Counted from the first letter of the stretch, positions 16,838 to 26,236 are shown. The stretch: DNA of 64,000 nt from UBA1479 sp040216635 (GCA_040216635.1 JAVJOU010000003.1:62001-126000), one strand, 5' to 3'. Numbers and translations: made by a program. The notes: generated by a model from the letters alone, not told the origin.

Positions 16838-17014
16838 ATTCCGATCCCGGAAATGGATTGTGGGTTGGTTGTGAATATGGGGCCGGACCCGGCCCTAGGC
16901 AACAGGGGATGGCAGCCCTATAAGTGGCCCTCATGGGGTGGGGATGTGTAAAATCCACGATAATCAAGCAAGGGCCTGGGAACGGTCCATGAAACCGACC
17001 GAGAACGATACGTC

Positions 17015-17977
17015 ATGGCAAAAAGCATCCTGTTCGTAACCGCGACACGCATCGGCGATGGGGTTCTGTCCATGGGAATCCTTGGTCGGCTGGTCGCGGA
17101 CAATCCGGGGGCGCGGGTCACCGTTGCCTGCGGGCGGGCGGCGGCCCCTCTGTTCGAGGCCGTGCCCGGCCTGGAGCGCATCATCGTTCTTGATAAAAAG
17201 CGGTATTCCCTTCATTGGCTGGGCCTATGGTCGCAATGCGCGGGCCGGCTATGGTCCGTCCTGGTCGATCTGCGCAACACACCCATGACCTATCTGATCC
17301 CGGCATTGCGCAAATTTCGCATGGGGCGCAAGGGCGAAGGCCATCGCCTGGAACGCTATGCCCAGATCATGGGCATTGCCGACGAAGTCCCCGCGCCGAA
17401 GGTCTGGGTCAAGGATACCCACCGGGCAGCGGCGGACCGACTTGTGCCCGCGGAGCGGCCCGTGCTGGCCATCGGCCCGACCGCCAATTGGCAAGGCAAG
17501 ACCTGGCCCCAGGAACGGTTTACGGACCTGGTGGAACGGCTGACCGGTGAAAACGGAATATTGCCCGGTGCGTCCGTGGCGGTGTTCGGACACGGGGATG
17601 AACGGGCCTCGGTCGAAGCATTCCTCAACAGCATTCCGGAAGACCGCCGAATTGATCTTGTCGGCCATGCCTCTTTGCTGGAAGCCTATGCCTGTTTGGA
17701 ACGGGCATCGCTTTTTATCGGCAATGATTCCGGGCTCATGCATCTGGCGGCGGCGGCCGGCACGCCCACCTTGGGCCTGTTCGGCCCCACGCAGGACAGG
17801 CTTTATGCGCCCTGGGGGGCTCATTGCCGGACCGTCCGCGGGGCCGGATTCCTGGAAAGCTTTCCGGAAAACTATGATTGGGAAAACTCGCCCTCGTTGA
17901 TGGAAAAGCTGTCCGTCGATCAGGCCGAGGCCGCGGCACGCGACCTGTGGACCGAATGCAAGGAGGCCGCGTCGTGA
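17015..17977 (+). CDS. Family 9 glycosyltransferase (heptosyltransferase-like)
   Basis: A GT-B glycosyltransferase of 320 residues, the family that adds heptose and related sugars to lipopolysaccharide core. Sequence shows the GT9 N-terminus ILFVTATRIGDGVLSMGILG, a middle AIGPTANWQGKTWP (sugar-nucleotide phosphate loop) and the C-terminal FIGNDSGLMHLAAAAGTPTL motif. First of four tightly packed glycosyltransferase genes (17.0-20.9 kb); its TGA overlaps the next gene's GTG. It is likely in the cytoplasm and membrane-associated, acting on LPS core or a similar surface oligosaccharide. Acceptor and sugar unknown. Confidence 0.88.
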   Translation: MAKSILFVTATRIGDGVLSMGILGRLVADNPGARVTVACGRAAAPLFEAVPGLERIIVLDKKRYSLHWLGLWSQCAGRLWSVLVDLRNTPMTYLIPALRKFRMGRKGEGHRLERYAQIMGIADEVPAPKVWVKDTHRAAADRLVPAERPVLAIGPTANWQGKTWPQERFTDLVERLTGENGILPGASVAVFGHGDERASVEAFLNSIPEDRRIDLVGHASLLEAYACLERASLFIGNDSGLMHLAAAAGTPTLGLFGPTQDRLYAPWGAHCRTVRGAGFLESFPENYDWENSPSLMEKLSVDQAEAAARDLWTECKEAAS

Positions 17978-18777
17978 GCACCACGGACAAGGCCAAACCG
18001 AAGCTGTCCATCGCCATCTGTGTCCATAACGAAGCGGATCAGTTGGAAGATTGCCTGAAGAGACTGGCCTTCGCCGACGAACTGGTCGTCGTGTTGGACA
18101 AATGCACCGACGCGTCATTCGATATCGCCTGCCGGTTCACGGATCGCATCGTCGAAGGTTCCTGGGTCCTGGAAGGGGAGCGTCGCAACACGGCCATCGA
18201 TGCCTGCACGGGCGATTGGGTGCTGGAGGTCGATGCCGATGAACGCGTGCCCCGGGCCCTTGCCGACGAAATTCGCAAGGTGATCGAAACAACCTCCTTC
18301 GATTGGCACGAAATCCTGGTCGATAACTACATCGGCGACCGGCTAGTGCGCTGGGGCTGGGGGGCGAGCTTCGGCAAGGCCGCTTATCCGGGCCTGTTCC
18401 GCAAATCGGTCAAGCGTTGGGGGCCGCAACGGGTCCATCCGTCGCTTGAATGGTCGGGCCGCAAGGGGCCCATGCTGACCAACCGTCTGGATCATTACGT
18501 GGACCGGAATATCTCGGACATGCTCCGCCGATTGGACAGCTATACCACCGCGCGGGCGGCGGATATGCGCGATAGCGGGCGGATCGGATCTTTCGCCAAC
18601 AACCTGCGCCGTTTCTTCACCCGGTTTTTCAAATGTTATGTCCGGCGCAAGGGATACCGCGAAGGCGGCTACGGCTTCCTGATTGCATTTTGCGCAGGGC
18701 TGTTTCCTCTGATTTCACATCTCAAGGCGAAGCTGGAAGATACCGAGGGCCATCCGCATAAGGGGCAGGAGGGCTAG
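17974..18777 (+). CDS. Family 2 glycosyltransferase, WaaE/KdtX-like
   Basis: A 267-residue GT2 enzyme. KLSIAICVHNEADQLEDCLK and LAFADELVVVLDKCTD fit the N-terminus of the WaaE/KdtX-type LPS core glucosyltransferases. DWVLEVDADERVP (about residue 85) is the DxD region, and the C-terminal FLIAFCAGLFPLISHLK is a hydrophobic, membrane-associating stretch. The GTG at 17974 is well supported: AAGGAGG sits ten bases before it and it overlaps the previous stop (GTGA). Its stop abuts the next ATG with no gap. Role: addition of a core sugar, inferred from family and neighbours. Confidence 0.85.
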   Translation: MSTTDKAKPKLSIAICVHNEADQLEDCLKRLAFADELVVVLDKCTDASFDIACRFTDRIVEGSWVLEGERRNTAIDACTGDWVLEVDADERVPRALADEIRKVIETTSFDWHEILVDNYIGDRLVRWGWGASFGKAAYPGLFRKSVKRWGPQRVHPSLEWSGRKGPMLTNRLDHYVDRNISDMLRRLDSYTTARAADMRDSGRIGSFANNLRRFFTRFFKCYVRRKGYREGGYGFLIAFCAGLFPLISHLKAKLEDTEGHPHKGQEG

Positions 18778-19812
18778 ATGGCGCGCATTGTCCTGGCCGA
18801 TGACGGCATCGAATTCGATGGCCGTACGCCCGAGGAACGCCCCCTTGGCGGTGCGGAAAGCGGGCTGGTCTCCTTGATGGAGGAATTGGCCGCGCGCGGC
18901 CATGATGTTTCCGTCCATAACAATTGCGCCGCGCCCCTGACACATAAGGGGGTGCGCTGGGAGCCGCTCAGGAACGGTATGCCCGACAGGGCGGATCTGT
19001 TCATCGCCAACCGGGGGGACAAGGTTCTGCCCCTGATGCCCCGGGCCGGGCGGACCGTGTTCTGGACTCATAATCCCGCGACCTACATGGTCAAGTGGCG
19101 CTATCTCTCCAAGCTTTGGAAGTATGCCGACGCCATCGTTTTCATCGGCGATTATCATACGACGACCTATCCCGGCTGGTGCCCGGTCAAGGAGCGGGTG
19201 GTCATTCCCTATGGACTGCCCGATGATTTCTGTTCCGCCCGGCCCGCCGACGGCCCGCCCGGCCCGCGTGCCGTGTTCACCTCGAACCCCTTGCGCGGTC
19301 TTGATTGGTTGCTCGACCGCTGGGCGCTGGAAATCCAACCGCGCGTGCCGGGGGCGGAGCTTTTGTTGTTCACGGGGGCAGCCGTCTACGGCAGCGCCGG
19401 CGAGGCCAAGGCAGATCCCATGGCGAAAGTTCTCGACAAGGCTAAATCCTTGGAACACAAAGGGGTCCGATTGCAGGGGCCGGTGCCCAAGCAACATCTT
19501 ATCGAGGAATTTCGCCAGGCCCGATGCATGCTTTACCGCGGTGACATCAACGAAACCTTTTGCATGTCCGTGGGCGAGGCCCAGGCCATGGGCCTGCCGT
19601 GCGTGGTCACGGACCTGGGCTCCATGCGCGAACGGGTGATCGATGGCGAAACCGGCTTCGTTGCCCGCGATGATGCGGGGTTCTCCGACGCCGCCGTAAA
19701 TCTTCTGACCGACGATGCCTTATGGACGCAGCATCAGGCGACGGCGCTCGCCAAGCAGCGGTCCTGGCGCTGGCCCGATGCGGCGGCGGCCTGGGAAGCG
19801 CTCTTGCCATGA
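18778..19812 (+). CDS. Family 4-type glycosyltransferase
   Basis: A 344-residue GT-B glycosyltransferase starting directly after the previous stop. Recognisable parts are PLGGAESGLVSLMEELAARG near residue 22 (a donor-side glycine/Glu loop) and a C-terminal catalytic half. The latter includes a Glu-rich segment, NETFCMSVGEAQAMGLPCVV (about 255), followed by GETGFVARDD, typical of GT4/GT1. The family makes alpha- or beta-glycosidic links with retention of configuration. It belongs to the same operon-like run and probably extends an LPS or capsule oligosaccharide. Donor sugar unknown. Confidence 0.83.
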   Translation: MARIVLADDGIEFDGRTPEERPLGGAESGLVSLMEELAARGHDVSVHNNCAAPLTHKGVRWEPLRNGMPDRADLFIANRGDKVLPLMPRAGRTVFWTHNPATYMVKWRYLSKLWKYADAIVFIGDYHTTTYPGWCPVKERVVIPYGLPDDFCSARPADGPPGPRAVFTSNPLRGLDWLLDRWALEIQPRVPGAELLLFTGAAVYGSAGEAKADPMAKVLDKAKSLEHKGVRLQGPVPKQHLIEEFRQARCMLYRGDINETFCMSVGEAQAMGLPCVVTDLGSMRERVIDGETGFVARDDAGFSDAAVNLLTDDALWTQHQATALAKQRSWRWPDAAAAWEALLP

Positions 19813-19828
19813 CCGGGATGATGCCGCG

Positions 19829-20863
19829 ATGAAAGTCATGCAGATCATGGCCGGGGCCGAATTCGGCGGCGCCGAAGCTTTTTTCGTGCGGCTTGTGCGC
19901 GCCCTTGGGCGGGCCGGGTTGGATCAGCGCGTGGTGATCCGCGAAAACAAGACGCGCGCCCAGACGCTTCGCGAAGGCGGGATCGAGCCCTTGGAACTGC
20001 CGTTCGGCGGGATGCTCGACCGGCGCACGCCGCGGGCCCTGAAACACGAAATTCGCGGCTATCAGCCGCAGGTCGTGATGACTTGGATGAACCGGGCGTC
20101 GAAGATGTGCCCCAAGGGTGATTTCGTTCAGGTCGGGCGCCTGGGCGGATATTACGACCTGAAATACTATCGCAGCTGCGATCATCTGATCGGCAACACC
20201 CAGGATATCGTCACCCATATCGTCGAAAAAGGCTGGGACAAGGACCGCGCCCATTACCTGCCGAATTTCGTGTCCGAGGATCAGGCAGCCCCCATCAGCC
20301 GGCGGTCCTTGTACACGCCGGAAAATGCCTCGCTGATCCTGGCGTTGGGCCGTCTGCACGAGAACAAGGGATTCGACGTATTGCTGCGCGCCATGGCGCG
20401 CGTGCCCAATACCTATCTGTGGCTGGCGGGCGAAGGCCCGTTGCGCGAAAGCCTGGAAAAACAGGCCGAAGACCTGGGCATCAAGCCCCGCGTACGGTTC
20501 CTGGGCTGGCGTGAGGACACGCCGGCGCTGTTCGCGGCCTGCGATCTGTTCGTCTGTCCGTCGCGGCACGAGCCGCTTGGCAACGTGGTGCTGGAGGCCT
20601 GGGCCCAGGGTGTGCCGGTCATTGCCGCCGACAGCATGGGGCCGGGCACGCTGATAGATCACATGGATTCAGGAATCCTGGTGCCGGTCGATGATTCCGA
20701 TACCCTGGCGCGCGCGATCCGCGCCGTCACGGATGATTATGAACTGGCGGAGCACATCGCGGGCCGGGGGCGCGCGGTCTATCAGGAACGGTTCACGGAA
20801 GGCCAGGTGGTGAAGCAATATCTGGATTTCTTTCAATCGATCGTCACCAAAGCGAAAAACTGA
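19829..20863 (+). CDS. Family 4 glycosyltransferase
   Basis: A 344-residue retaining GT-B enzyme. The N-terminal MQIMAGAEFGGAEAFFVRLV is a classic GT4 acceptor-side loop. The C-terminal half has LALGRLHENKGFDVLLRAMA and SRHEPLGNVVLEAWAQGVPV, the donor-binding EX7E block. The ATG at 19829 is preferred; longer in-frame starts overlap the previous gene. Sixteen bases separate it from the preceding gene. It likely completes the four-step glycosyltransferase set; the asparagine synthase that follows may be only loosely connected. Confidence 0.85.
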   Translation: MKVMQIMAGAEFGGAEAFFVRLVRALGRAGLDQRVVIRENKTRAQTLREGGIEPLELPFGGMLDRRTPRALKHEIRGYQPQVVMTWMNRASKMCPKGDFVQVGRLGGYYDLKYYRSCDHLIGNTQDIVTHIVEKGWDKDRAHYLPNFVSEDQAAPISRRSLYTPENASLILALGRLHENKGFDVLLRAMARVPNTYLWLAGEGPLRESLEKQAEDLGIKPRVRFLGWREDTPALFAACDLFVCPSRHEPLGNVVLEAWAQGVPVIAADSMGPGTLIDHMDSGILVPVDDSDTLARAIRAVTDDYELAEHIAGRGRAVYQERFTEGQVVKQYLDFFQSIVTKAKN

Positions 20864-20877
20864 CGTAAGATAACGCC

Positions 20878-22656
20878 ATGTGCGGCATCGCAGGCATCAT
20901 GACCAGAGACGGCTCCGCCCCACCGGCGGGGGTGCTTGACGCGCTGGCTGATGCCCTGGGCCATCGTGGACCCGACGGTCGGGGACGGCATGTCGACGGC
21001 GACGTCGGCCTGATTCAGACGCGTCTTGCCATCATCGATCTTGAAACCGGGGATCAGCCCATCGCGGCGACGGGGCCCGACGGTGGCGACGCGGTTCTGG
21101 TCGCCAACGGCGAGGTCTATAATTACGTCGAGGTCAAGCTCGACCTGGGCCGGGTGCCGTTCAAGACGAAATCCGATTGTGAAGTGCCCCTGCAGCTTTA
21201 CCTGCGGGAAGAACTGGCCTTTACCGAACATCTGCGCGGCATGTACGCCATCGCCATTCATGATCGCACGCGCGACCGGCTGGTGCTGGCGCGGGACCCG
21301 TTCGGAATCAAGCCGTTGTACTTTACTCAATCGGGAGCGGCCTTTGCCTTCGCGTCGGAACCCCAGGCCCTGATCCGCGCCGGTCTGGCGTCGGCCCGCC
21401 TGCACCCGGCGGCCCGGGACGAAATGCTGCAGATGCAGTTTTCCTGCGGCCGGGAAACGCCCTTTGCCGGGATCGAGCGGGTTTTGCCCGGCGAAACCCT
21501 GATCATCGAAAAAGGCCGGGTGATCGGCCGCAACCGAATGGCCGTCCTGCCGGAAGGCGCGCCCAAGGGGCTGGGCAAGACCGAGGCTCTGTCGCGCCTG
21601 GACGATCTGTTGGACGATGCCGTGGGCGTGCATCAGCGGTCGGACGTGCCCTACGGCATGTTCTTTTCCGGGGGCATCGATTCCACCGTGCTGCTGGCGA
21701 TGATGTCGCGCCTGAACGAACGGCCGGTTACGGCATTCACCGCCGGGTTTTCGGGCACCGGCGTTCATGACGAACGCGCCCATGCACGCGAGATCGCGGC
21801 CCATCTGGGTGCGGACCATCACGAGGTCGAATTCGGATCAGAGGATTTCTGGGACCTGCTGCCGGAAATCGCCGCCGCCATGGACGACCCGGCGGCGGAT
21901 TACGCCGTGTTGCCCAGCTATAAACTGGCGCGCACGGCGCGGCAGGCCGGGATCAAGGTGATTTTGTCCGGCGAGGGCGGGGACGAGGTGTTCGCCGGTT
22001 ACGGCCGCTATCGCCGTGCCACGCGCTGGCGCCTGCTTGGCGGACGCCCCATGCGCGAACGGGGAGCGCTGGAAGGGCTGGGCATCCTGCGCGAGGAAAA
22101 CCGTGCCTGGCGGGACGGTCTGGCCGCGGCGGAAGACGACAGCCGCAACAAGGGTTGGACCGCCTTGCAGAAGGTTCAGGCCGTGGACATTGCGGATTGG
22201 CTGCCCAATGATCTTCTGACCAAGCTGGACCGCTGCCTGATGGCCCATGGGGTCGAGGGCCGGGTGCCGTTCCTGGACCCGAAACTGGCGGCTTTTGGCT
22301 TCGGCTTGCCCGATTCCCTGAAAATCAAACGCGGGCGGGGCAAATGGCTGTTGCGTAAATGGCTCGATCGGGTTGTGCCCCAGTCCCGGCCGTTCACGCC
22401 CAAGCGCGGGTTTACCGTGCCGGTCGGGGAATGGATCGCGGCGGACGGTGCGCGGTTGGGCCCGCTGGTCGCGGCCCAGGCAGGCGTTGCGGAAATCTGC
22501 CGCCCCGATGCGGTCGCGACCCTGTTCCGCACGGCCGGCAAGCGTGAAATGCAGGCCGCCTGGACCTTGCTGTTCTATGCGGTCTGGCATCAGCACCACA
22601 TCCTGGGCGGCGGCGTTCAGGGCGGGGTGCTGGACGTTCTGGGCGAAGCCGTGTAA
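20878..22656 (+). CDS. asnB: Asparagine synthase, glutamine-hydrolysing
   Basis: A 592-residue class II amidotransferase. MCGIAGIMTRDGS places the Cys nucleophile at residue 2 after Met removal. The N-terminal glutaminase has HRGPDGRGRHV, and the synthetase part has the PP-loop FSGGIDSTVLLAMM (about 262) and SGEGGDEVFAGYGRY. It makes asparagine from aspartate and glutamine with ATP, but homologues in polysaccharide clusters amidate uronic acids or other sugars (WbpS-type). Its position 14 bases after four glycosyltransferases makes that alternative real, and pyrC follows 10 bases later. I cannot tell the two roles apart from sequence. Confidence 0.9.
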   Translation: MCGIAGIMTRDGSAPPAGVLDALADALGHRGPDGRGRHVDGDVGLIQTRLAIIDLETGDQPIAATGPDGGDAVLVANGEVYNYVEVKLDLGRVPFKTKSDCEVPLQLYLREELAFTEHLRGMYAIAIHDRTRDRLVLARDPFGIKPLYFTQSGAAFAFASEPQALIRAGLASARLHPAARDEMLQMQFSCGRETPFAGIERVLPGETLIIEKGRVIGRNRMAVLPEGAPKGLGKTEALSRLDDLLDDAVGVHQRSDVPYGMFFSGGIDSTVLLAMMSRLNERPVTAFTAGFSGTGVHDERAHAREIAAHLGADHHEVEFGSEDFWDLLPEIAAAMDDPAADYAVLPSYKLARTARQAGIKVILSGEGGDEVFAGYGRYRRATRWRLLGGRPMRERGALEGLGILREENRAWRDGLAAAEDDSRNKGWTALQKVQAVDIADWLPNDLLTKLDRCLMAHGVEGRVPFLDPKLAAFGFGLPDSLKIKRGRGKWLLRKWLDRVVPQSRPFTPKRGFTVPVGEWIAADGARLGPLVAAQAGVAEICRPDAVATLFRTAGKREMQAAWTLLFYAVWHQHHILGGGVQGGVLDVLGEAV

Positions 22657-22666
22657 TTCCTTGCCC

Positions 22667-23704
22667 ATGTCCGATACCTTGACCATCCGCCGGCCAGACG
22701 ACTGGCACGTGCATTTCCGCGACGGCGCCATGATGGCGGCGGTCGTGCCCTTTACCGCGTGCCAGATGGGCCGCGCCATCGTCATGCCCAATCTGGTGCC
22801 GCCGGTGACCACATCGGCCCTGGCATCGGCCTACCGCGACCGTATCCTGGCCGCCGTGCCGGACGGCGTCGATTTCACGCCGTTGATGACCGCCTATCTG
22901 ACCGACAACACGGATGCGGACGACCTTGCCGCCGGCCATGGGGACGGGGTGCTGACGGCGGTGAAGTATTATCCGGCCGGGGCGACCACCAATTCCGACA
23001 GCGGCGTCACTGACATTGCCAAGGTCTATCCGGTTTTGGAACGCATGGCCGAAATCGGCATGCCGCTTTTGGTCCATGGCGAGGTCACGGATGCGGAGAT
23101 CGACATCTTTGACCGCGAAGCCGTATTCATCGAGCGCGTGATGGCGCCCCTGCTGGACCGCTTGCCGAACCTGAAGGTCGTGTTCGAACACATCACCACG
23201 GCCGATGCGGCGGCCTTCGTCGAAGGGGCGGGGGCGAACGTGGCGGCCACGGTCACGGTTCATCACCTGATCATCAACCGCAACGACATCTTCCGGGGCG
23301 GCATCCGCCCGCATCTGTACTGCCTGCCCATCGCCAAGCGCGAAGTCCACCGCCGGGCCTTGGTCAAGGCTGTGACTTCGGGCAACCCCAAGTTCTTCCT
23401 GGGCACCGATACGGCGCCCCACGCGGCCCATACCAAGGAAGCGGCCTGCGGTTGCGCCGGCATCTTTTCCGCCGCCACGGCGATCGAAGCCTATGCGGGC
23501 GTGTTCGATCAGGCGGGGGCGCTGGACAAGTTGGAAGCCTTCGCGTCCCTGAACGGCCCGGCGTTCTACGGTCTGGCCCCGAATGAGGCGACGATTACCC
23601 TGGAACGCGCCCAATGGCAGGCCCCCGAAGCGATCGAGGTGCCCGGCGGCGAGCGCGTCGTCGCCTTCCAGGGCGGCGAGACGCTTTCCTGGCGGCTGAT
23701 CTAG
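22667..23704 (+). CDS. pyrC: Dihydroorotase (class II)
   Basis: Cyclises N-carbamoyl-aspartate to dihydroorotate in pyrimidine synthesis. The 345-residue sequence has metal ligands in DDWHVHFRDG (about residue 13), the carboxylated lysine in KYYPAGATTNS (about 102), VHGEV, and the aspartate block FLGTDTAPHAAHTKE (about 245), all of the E. coli-type class II enzyme. Start at ATG 22667, ten bases after asnB; longer frames overlap asnB. It is the last gene of the run, ahead of an independent promoter for the next gene. The large minus-strand frame opposite it is a shadow. Confidence 0.95.
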   Translation: MSDTLTIRRPDDWHVHFRDGAMMAAVVPFTACQMGRAIVMPNLVPPVTTSALASAYRDRILAAVPDGVDFTPLMTAYLTDNTDADDLAAGHGDGVLTAVKYYPAGATTNSDSGVTDIAKVYPVLERMAEIGMPLLVHGEVTDAEIDIFDREAVFIERVMAPLLDRLPNLKVVFEHITTADAAAFVEGAGANVAATVTVHHLIINRNDIFRGGIRPHLYCLPIAKREVHRRALVKAVTSGNPKFFLGTDTAPHAAHTKEAACGCAGIFSAATAIEAYAGVFDQAGALDKLEAFASLNGPAFYGLAPNEATITLERAQWQAPEAIEVPGGERVVAFQGGETLSWRLI

Positions 23705-23731
23705 GATCGTATCGGCTTTCCGGTTCCGGCG

Positions 23732-23760
23732 TTGACCCGGCTGCCCGGCTTCTCTACATC
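23732..23760 (+). promoter_or_regulatory. Sigma70-like promoter for the AcuI-type gene
   Basis: TTGACC at 23732, a 17-base spacer and TACATC at 23755. It lies about 50 bases before the reductase start and in the only gap between pyrC and that gene. Confidence 0.5.
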
Positions 23761-23807
23761 CTTGGATAACGAAATTCTCAGAGAAACCGATTGCGGGAGG
23801 CATGCCC

Positions 23808-24803
23808 ATGGCCACGTTCAAAGGACTGTTGCTGGAAGAAACCGACGGCAAGGTCGCATCGTCCATTCAGGATATCGACGAGGCCCGCCTGCCCGAAGGC
23901 GACGTCACCGTTGCGGTCAAGTATTCGACCATCAATTACAAGGACGGTATGGTCATCAACGGCCTGGGCAAGCTGGTCCGTGATTACCCCCATGTGTCGG
24001 GCATCGATTTTTCCGGCGTGGTCGAGGCCTCCGACAATCCGGACTATAAGCCCGGTGATGAGGTCATCCTGACCGGCTGGCGCGTGGGCGAGGTGCATTG
24101 GGGCGGCCACGCCCAGAAGGCGCGGGTCAAGGGCGACTGGCTGGTGCCCATGCCCAAGGGATTGGACCTGAAACGCGCCATGGCCGTCGGCACGGCGGGC
24201 TTCACCGCCATGCTGGCGATCATGACCTTGGAAGACCACGGCCTGACGCCGGACAACGACGGCGAGGTGCTGGTCACCGGCGGTTCGGGCGGCGTCGGTT
24301 CCGTCGCCACGTCGATCCTGGCCAATCTGGGCTATCGGGTCGCGGTCTCCACGGGGAGTGCGGAATCTCACGCCTATCTGAAGGACCTGGGGGCGACGAC
24401 CATCGTCGACCGGGCCGAACTGGAAGAAGCGCCCAAGGGGCCGCTTGCTCGCGAACGCTGGTCCGGCGCCATCGACAACGTCGGCGGGGTGACCTTGCAC
24501 ACGGTGCTGGCGACCCTGAAATACTGGGGAACCTGCGCCTCGGTCGGCAATGCCGGGTCGTTCAAGCTGGAAACCACGGTGCTGCCGTTCCTGCTGCGCG
24601 GCATCAATCTGTGCGGGATCGACAGTGCGACCTGTCCCAAGGACCGGCGCGTCACGGCCTGGAATCGCATTGCACGGGACCTGCCGCTCGACAAGCTGGA
24701 CGCCCTGACGGAAACGGCGGGCCTGGGTGATCTGCCGGACCTGGCCGGAAATATCCTTAAAGGTCAGCTGCGCGGGCGCACGGTGATCGACGTTAATTCA
24801 TGA
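23808..24803 (+). CDS. acuI: AcuI/YhdH-type acrylyl-CoA reductase (MDR family)
   Basis: A zinc-free medium-chain reductase of 331 residues. It starts MATFKGLLLEETDGKV and has INYKDGMVINGLGKL (about 43), HVSGIDFSGVVE (about 63) and the NADPH-binding TGGSGGVGSVATSIL (about 160), all typical of the AcuI/YhdH subgroup. AcuI reduces acryloyl-CoA to propionyl-CoA, protecting cells from toxic acryloyl-CoA. No dddP or prp genes are nearby, so a link to DMSP is not shown here. GGGAGG lies seven bases before the ATG at 23808, which is why I take this start and not the one at 23802. Confidence 0.82.
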   Translation: MATFKGLLLEETDGKVASSIQDIDEARLPEGDVTVAVKYSTINYKDGMVINGLGKLVRDYPHVSGIDFSGVVEASDNPDYKPGDEVILTGWRVGEVHWGGHAQKARVKGDWLVPMPKGLDLKRAMAVGTAGFTAMLAIMTLEDHGLTPDNDGEVLVTGGSGGVGSVATSILANLGYRVAVSTGSAESHAYLKDLGATTIVDRAELEEAPKGPLARERWSGAIDNVGGVTLHTVLATLKYWGTCASVGNAGSFKLETTVLPFLLRGINLCGIDSATCPKDRRVTAWNRIARDLPLDKLDALTETAGLGDLPDLAGNILKGQLRGRTVIDVNS

Positions 24804-24865
24804 GCCTTCGGGCAGGGTTAGGTCCGTCTGGAATGCGTTAAATTGCAACAGGTTGAGTGCCGAAT

Positions 24866-25507
24866 ATGTCGAGTGATGCGGAAATTGAATACGAGTTGAT
24901 GCGGCCGTTCGGGCCTAGTATCGGCGATTTTACGGTGCCGGAGTTCCTTGTTGATAATTTGAATGCATTCGTCGATGCGACAGGTGCTGACACGGAGAAG
25001 TCCGGGGAACTTGATCATTCCAGCTACCTTGCTGGTGAGGTTGAACAGGAGATCAAGGTTCCGCCTGAGATTCTCAAGCAAGGTCTGGGGCAATATCTTA
25101 TGGACGTGACCGGCGCTTACGTCATGGGTGTTACGGGACGTAAGATTACGCAGTTCAGGCTTTTGAATTGTTGGGTTGTTCGGTCGTTCGCGGGTGATTT
25201 CAACCCACCCCATATGCATGATGGCCATGTATCCGGGGCGGGATACCTCATGGTGCCCGAACAAATCAGCCGGGGAGAAGCATCACGCAAAGCCGATGGG
25301 GATGGCGGTTTTATCAATTTCCATTTTTGCTCGACACAATTCGCAAGTGACGGCATGTACACGGGCAAGCCCCGGGTCGGCCATGTCTTTCTGTTTCCCA
25401 ATTATCTCAGCCATTCGGTGAACCCGTTCCAAGGCGAAGGGGAACGCCGTTCCTTTTCATTCAACGCAATGGTCGATGACGATATTTATGACATTTATCG
25501 GTTATAG
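24866..25507 (+). CDS. Putative 2OG-Fe(II) oxygenase
   Basis: A 213-residue double-stranded beta-helix protein resembling the PF13759-type putative 2-oxoglutarate oxygenases. The core NPPHMHDGHVSGAGYLMVPE (about 116) holds the first two metal ligands (His, and a second His or Asp). PNYLSHSVNPF (about 178) holds the distal His, and GEGERRSFSFNAMV holds the arginine expected to bind 2-oxoglutarate. Such genes are frequent in marine bacteria and phages, but their substrates are unknown. The gene is more AT-rich than its neighbours, hinting at separate acquisition. It starts at ATG 24866; a GTG nine bases earlier is possible. Confidence 0.6.
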   Translation: MSSDAEIEYELMRPFGPSIGDFTVPEFLVDNLNAFVDATGADTEKSGELDHSSYLAGEVEQEIKVPPEILKQGLGQYLMDVTGAYVMGVTGRKITQFRLLNCWVVRSFAGDFNPPHMHDGHVSGAGYLMVPEQISRGEASRKADGDGGFINFHFCSTQFASDGMYTGKPRVGHVFLFPNYLSHSVNPFQGEGERRSFSFNAMVDDDIYDIYRL

Positions 25508-25587
25508 ATACGGTTAACGGATTGCTAACCACCCCGTGCCATCCTGACGTTGGACGAGTTTTTGACGCAGGATGGGACAAAACCCCC

Positions 25588-26115
25588 ATGAAAAAGATCA
25601 TTGCAGCCGTTGCCTTCTCGGCCGTGCTGACCGCGTGCGGATACGTGGACAAGTACGAAGAAGGCGTTGCCGATTACGAGCCGACCTATTGCTATGCAGC
25701 CTTGGGCGGCGGGGTGGAATGCTTCCGCGAGCCCATCGCCGGCGAAGACCGGCGGCTGGTCAATTATTACGGCAAGCACCCGTCACGCTATGACGCGCCG
25801 GAAAAACCGGCCCCCGTGGCCTATCAGGCCCCGCCCATGACCAATGTTTGGGTTAAGGATCCGGAACCGGTTATCCGCGCCATGCCCAAGGGCGACACGG
25901 CGGACCGGCCCTGGCTGGCCTCCGATTATCAGGAACCGGCGGCAGGGCAGACGTCTCCGGTCGCGACACAGGCGTTTCTGCGCCGGGCCCATGAACATCT
26001 CAGCCGGTCGATCCGGCAGGATTCGCAGGATAAACTGAACAAACTCAGCCAGCGGGAAAGCGAGGACGCCCGGACGTCGGAAGAGACGCCCGCGGAGGCA
26101 CCCCCCTTTCGTTAA
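25588..26115 (+). CDS. Lipoprotein of unknown function
   Basis: A 175-residue protein with a lipoprotein signal: MKKIIAAVAFSAVLTACG, in which Cys at position 17 follows a good lipobox (L-T-A). The mature part is Pro/Ala/Glu-rich and largely disordered, with two cysteines (YCYAALGGGVECF) that could form a disulphide. No domain recognised. Sequences of this kind (small YhfL/DUF-like lipoproteins) are common in alphaproteobacteria, but I cannot name the family. It stands alone between a low-GC oxygenase gene and a strong terminator at 26173. Confidence 0.6.
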   Translation: MKKIIAAVAFSAVLTACGYVDKYEEGVADYEPTYCYAALGGGVECFREPIAGEDRRLVNYYGKHPSRYDAPEKPAPVAYQAPPMTNVWVKDPEPVIRAMPKGDTADRPWLASDYQEPAAGQTSPVATQAFLRRAHEHLSRSIRQDSQDKLNKLSQRESEDARTSEETPAEAPPFR

Positions 26116-26172
26116 TACCTCGATCTGACGACCGGCAGTTCTGTTCGCTCTGACAATATCTTAACGATAAAC

Positions 26173-26209
26173 ATGGCCGTCCCGGGCGCGGGGCGGCCAT
26201 TAGCTTTTT
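26173..26209 (+). terminator. Hairpin terminator after the lipoprotein gene
   Basis: ATGGCCG...CGGCCAT stem around a GC-rich loop, followed by TAGCTTTTTG. Strong and correctly placed 60 bases after the lipoprotein stop. Confidence 0.65.
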
Positions 26210-26236
26210 GAAATATTCCACAGCTTTTTGGATATT

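Noticed and set aside
22412..23866. A 484-residue minus-strand frame opposite asnB and pyrC
   Set aside because: Runs across two well-supported genes and has no recognisable domain or ribosome site.
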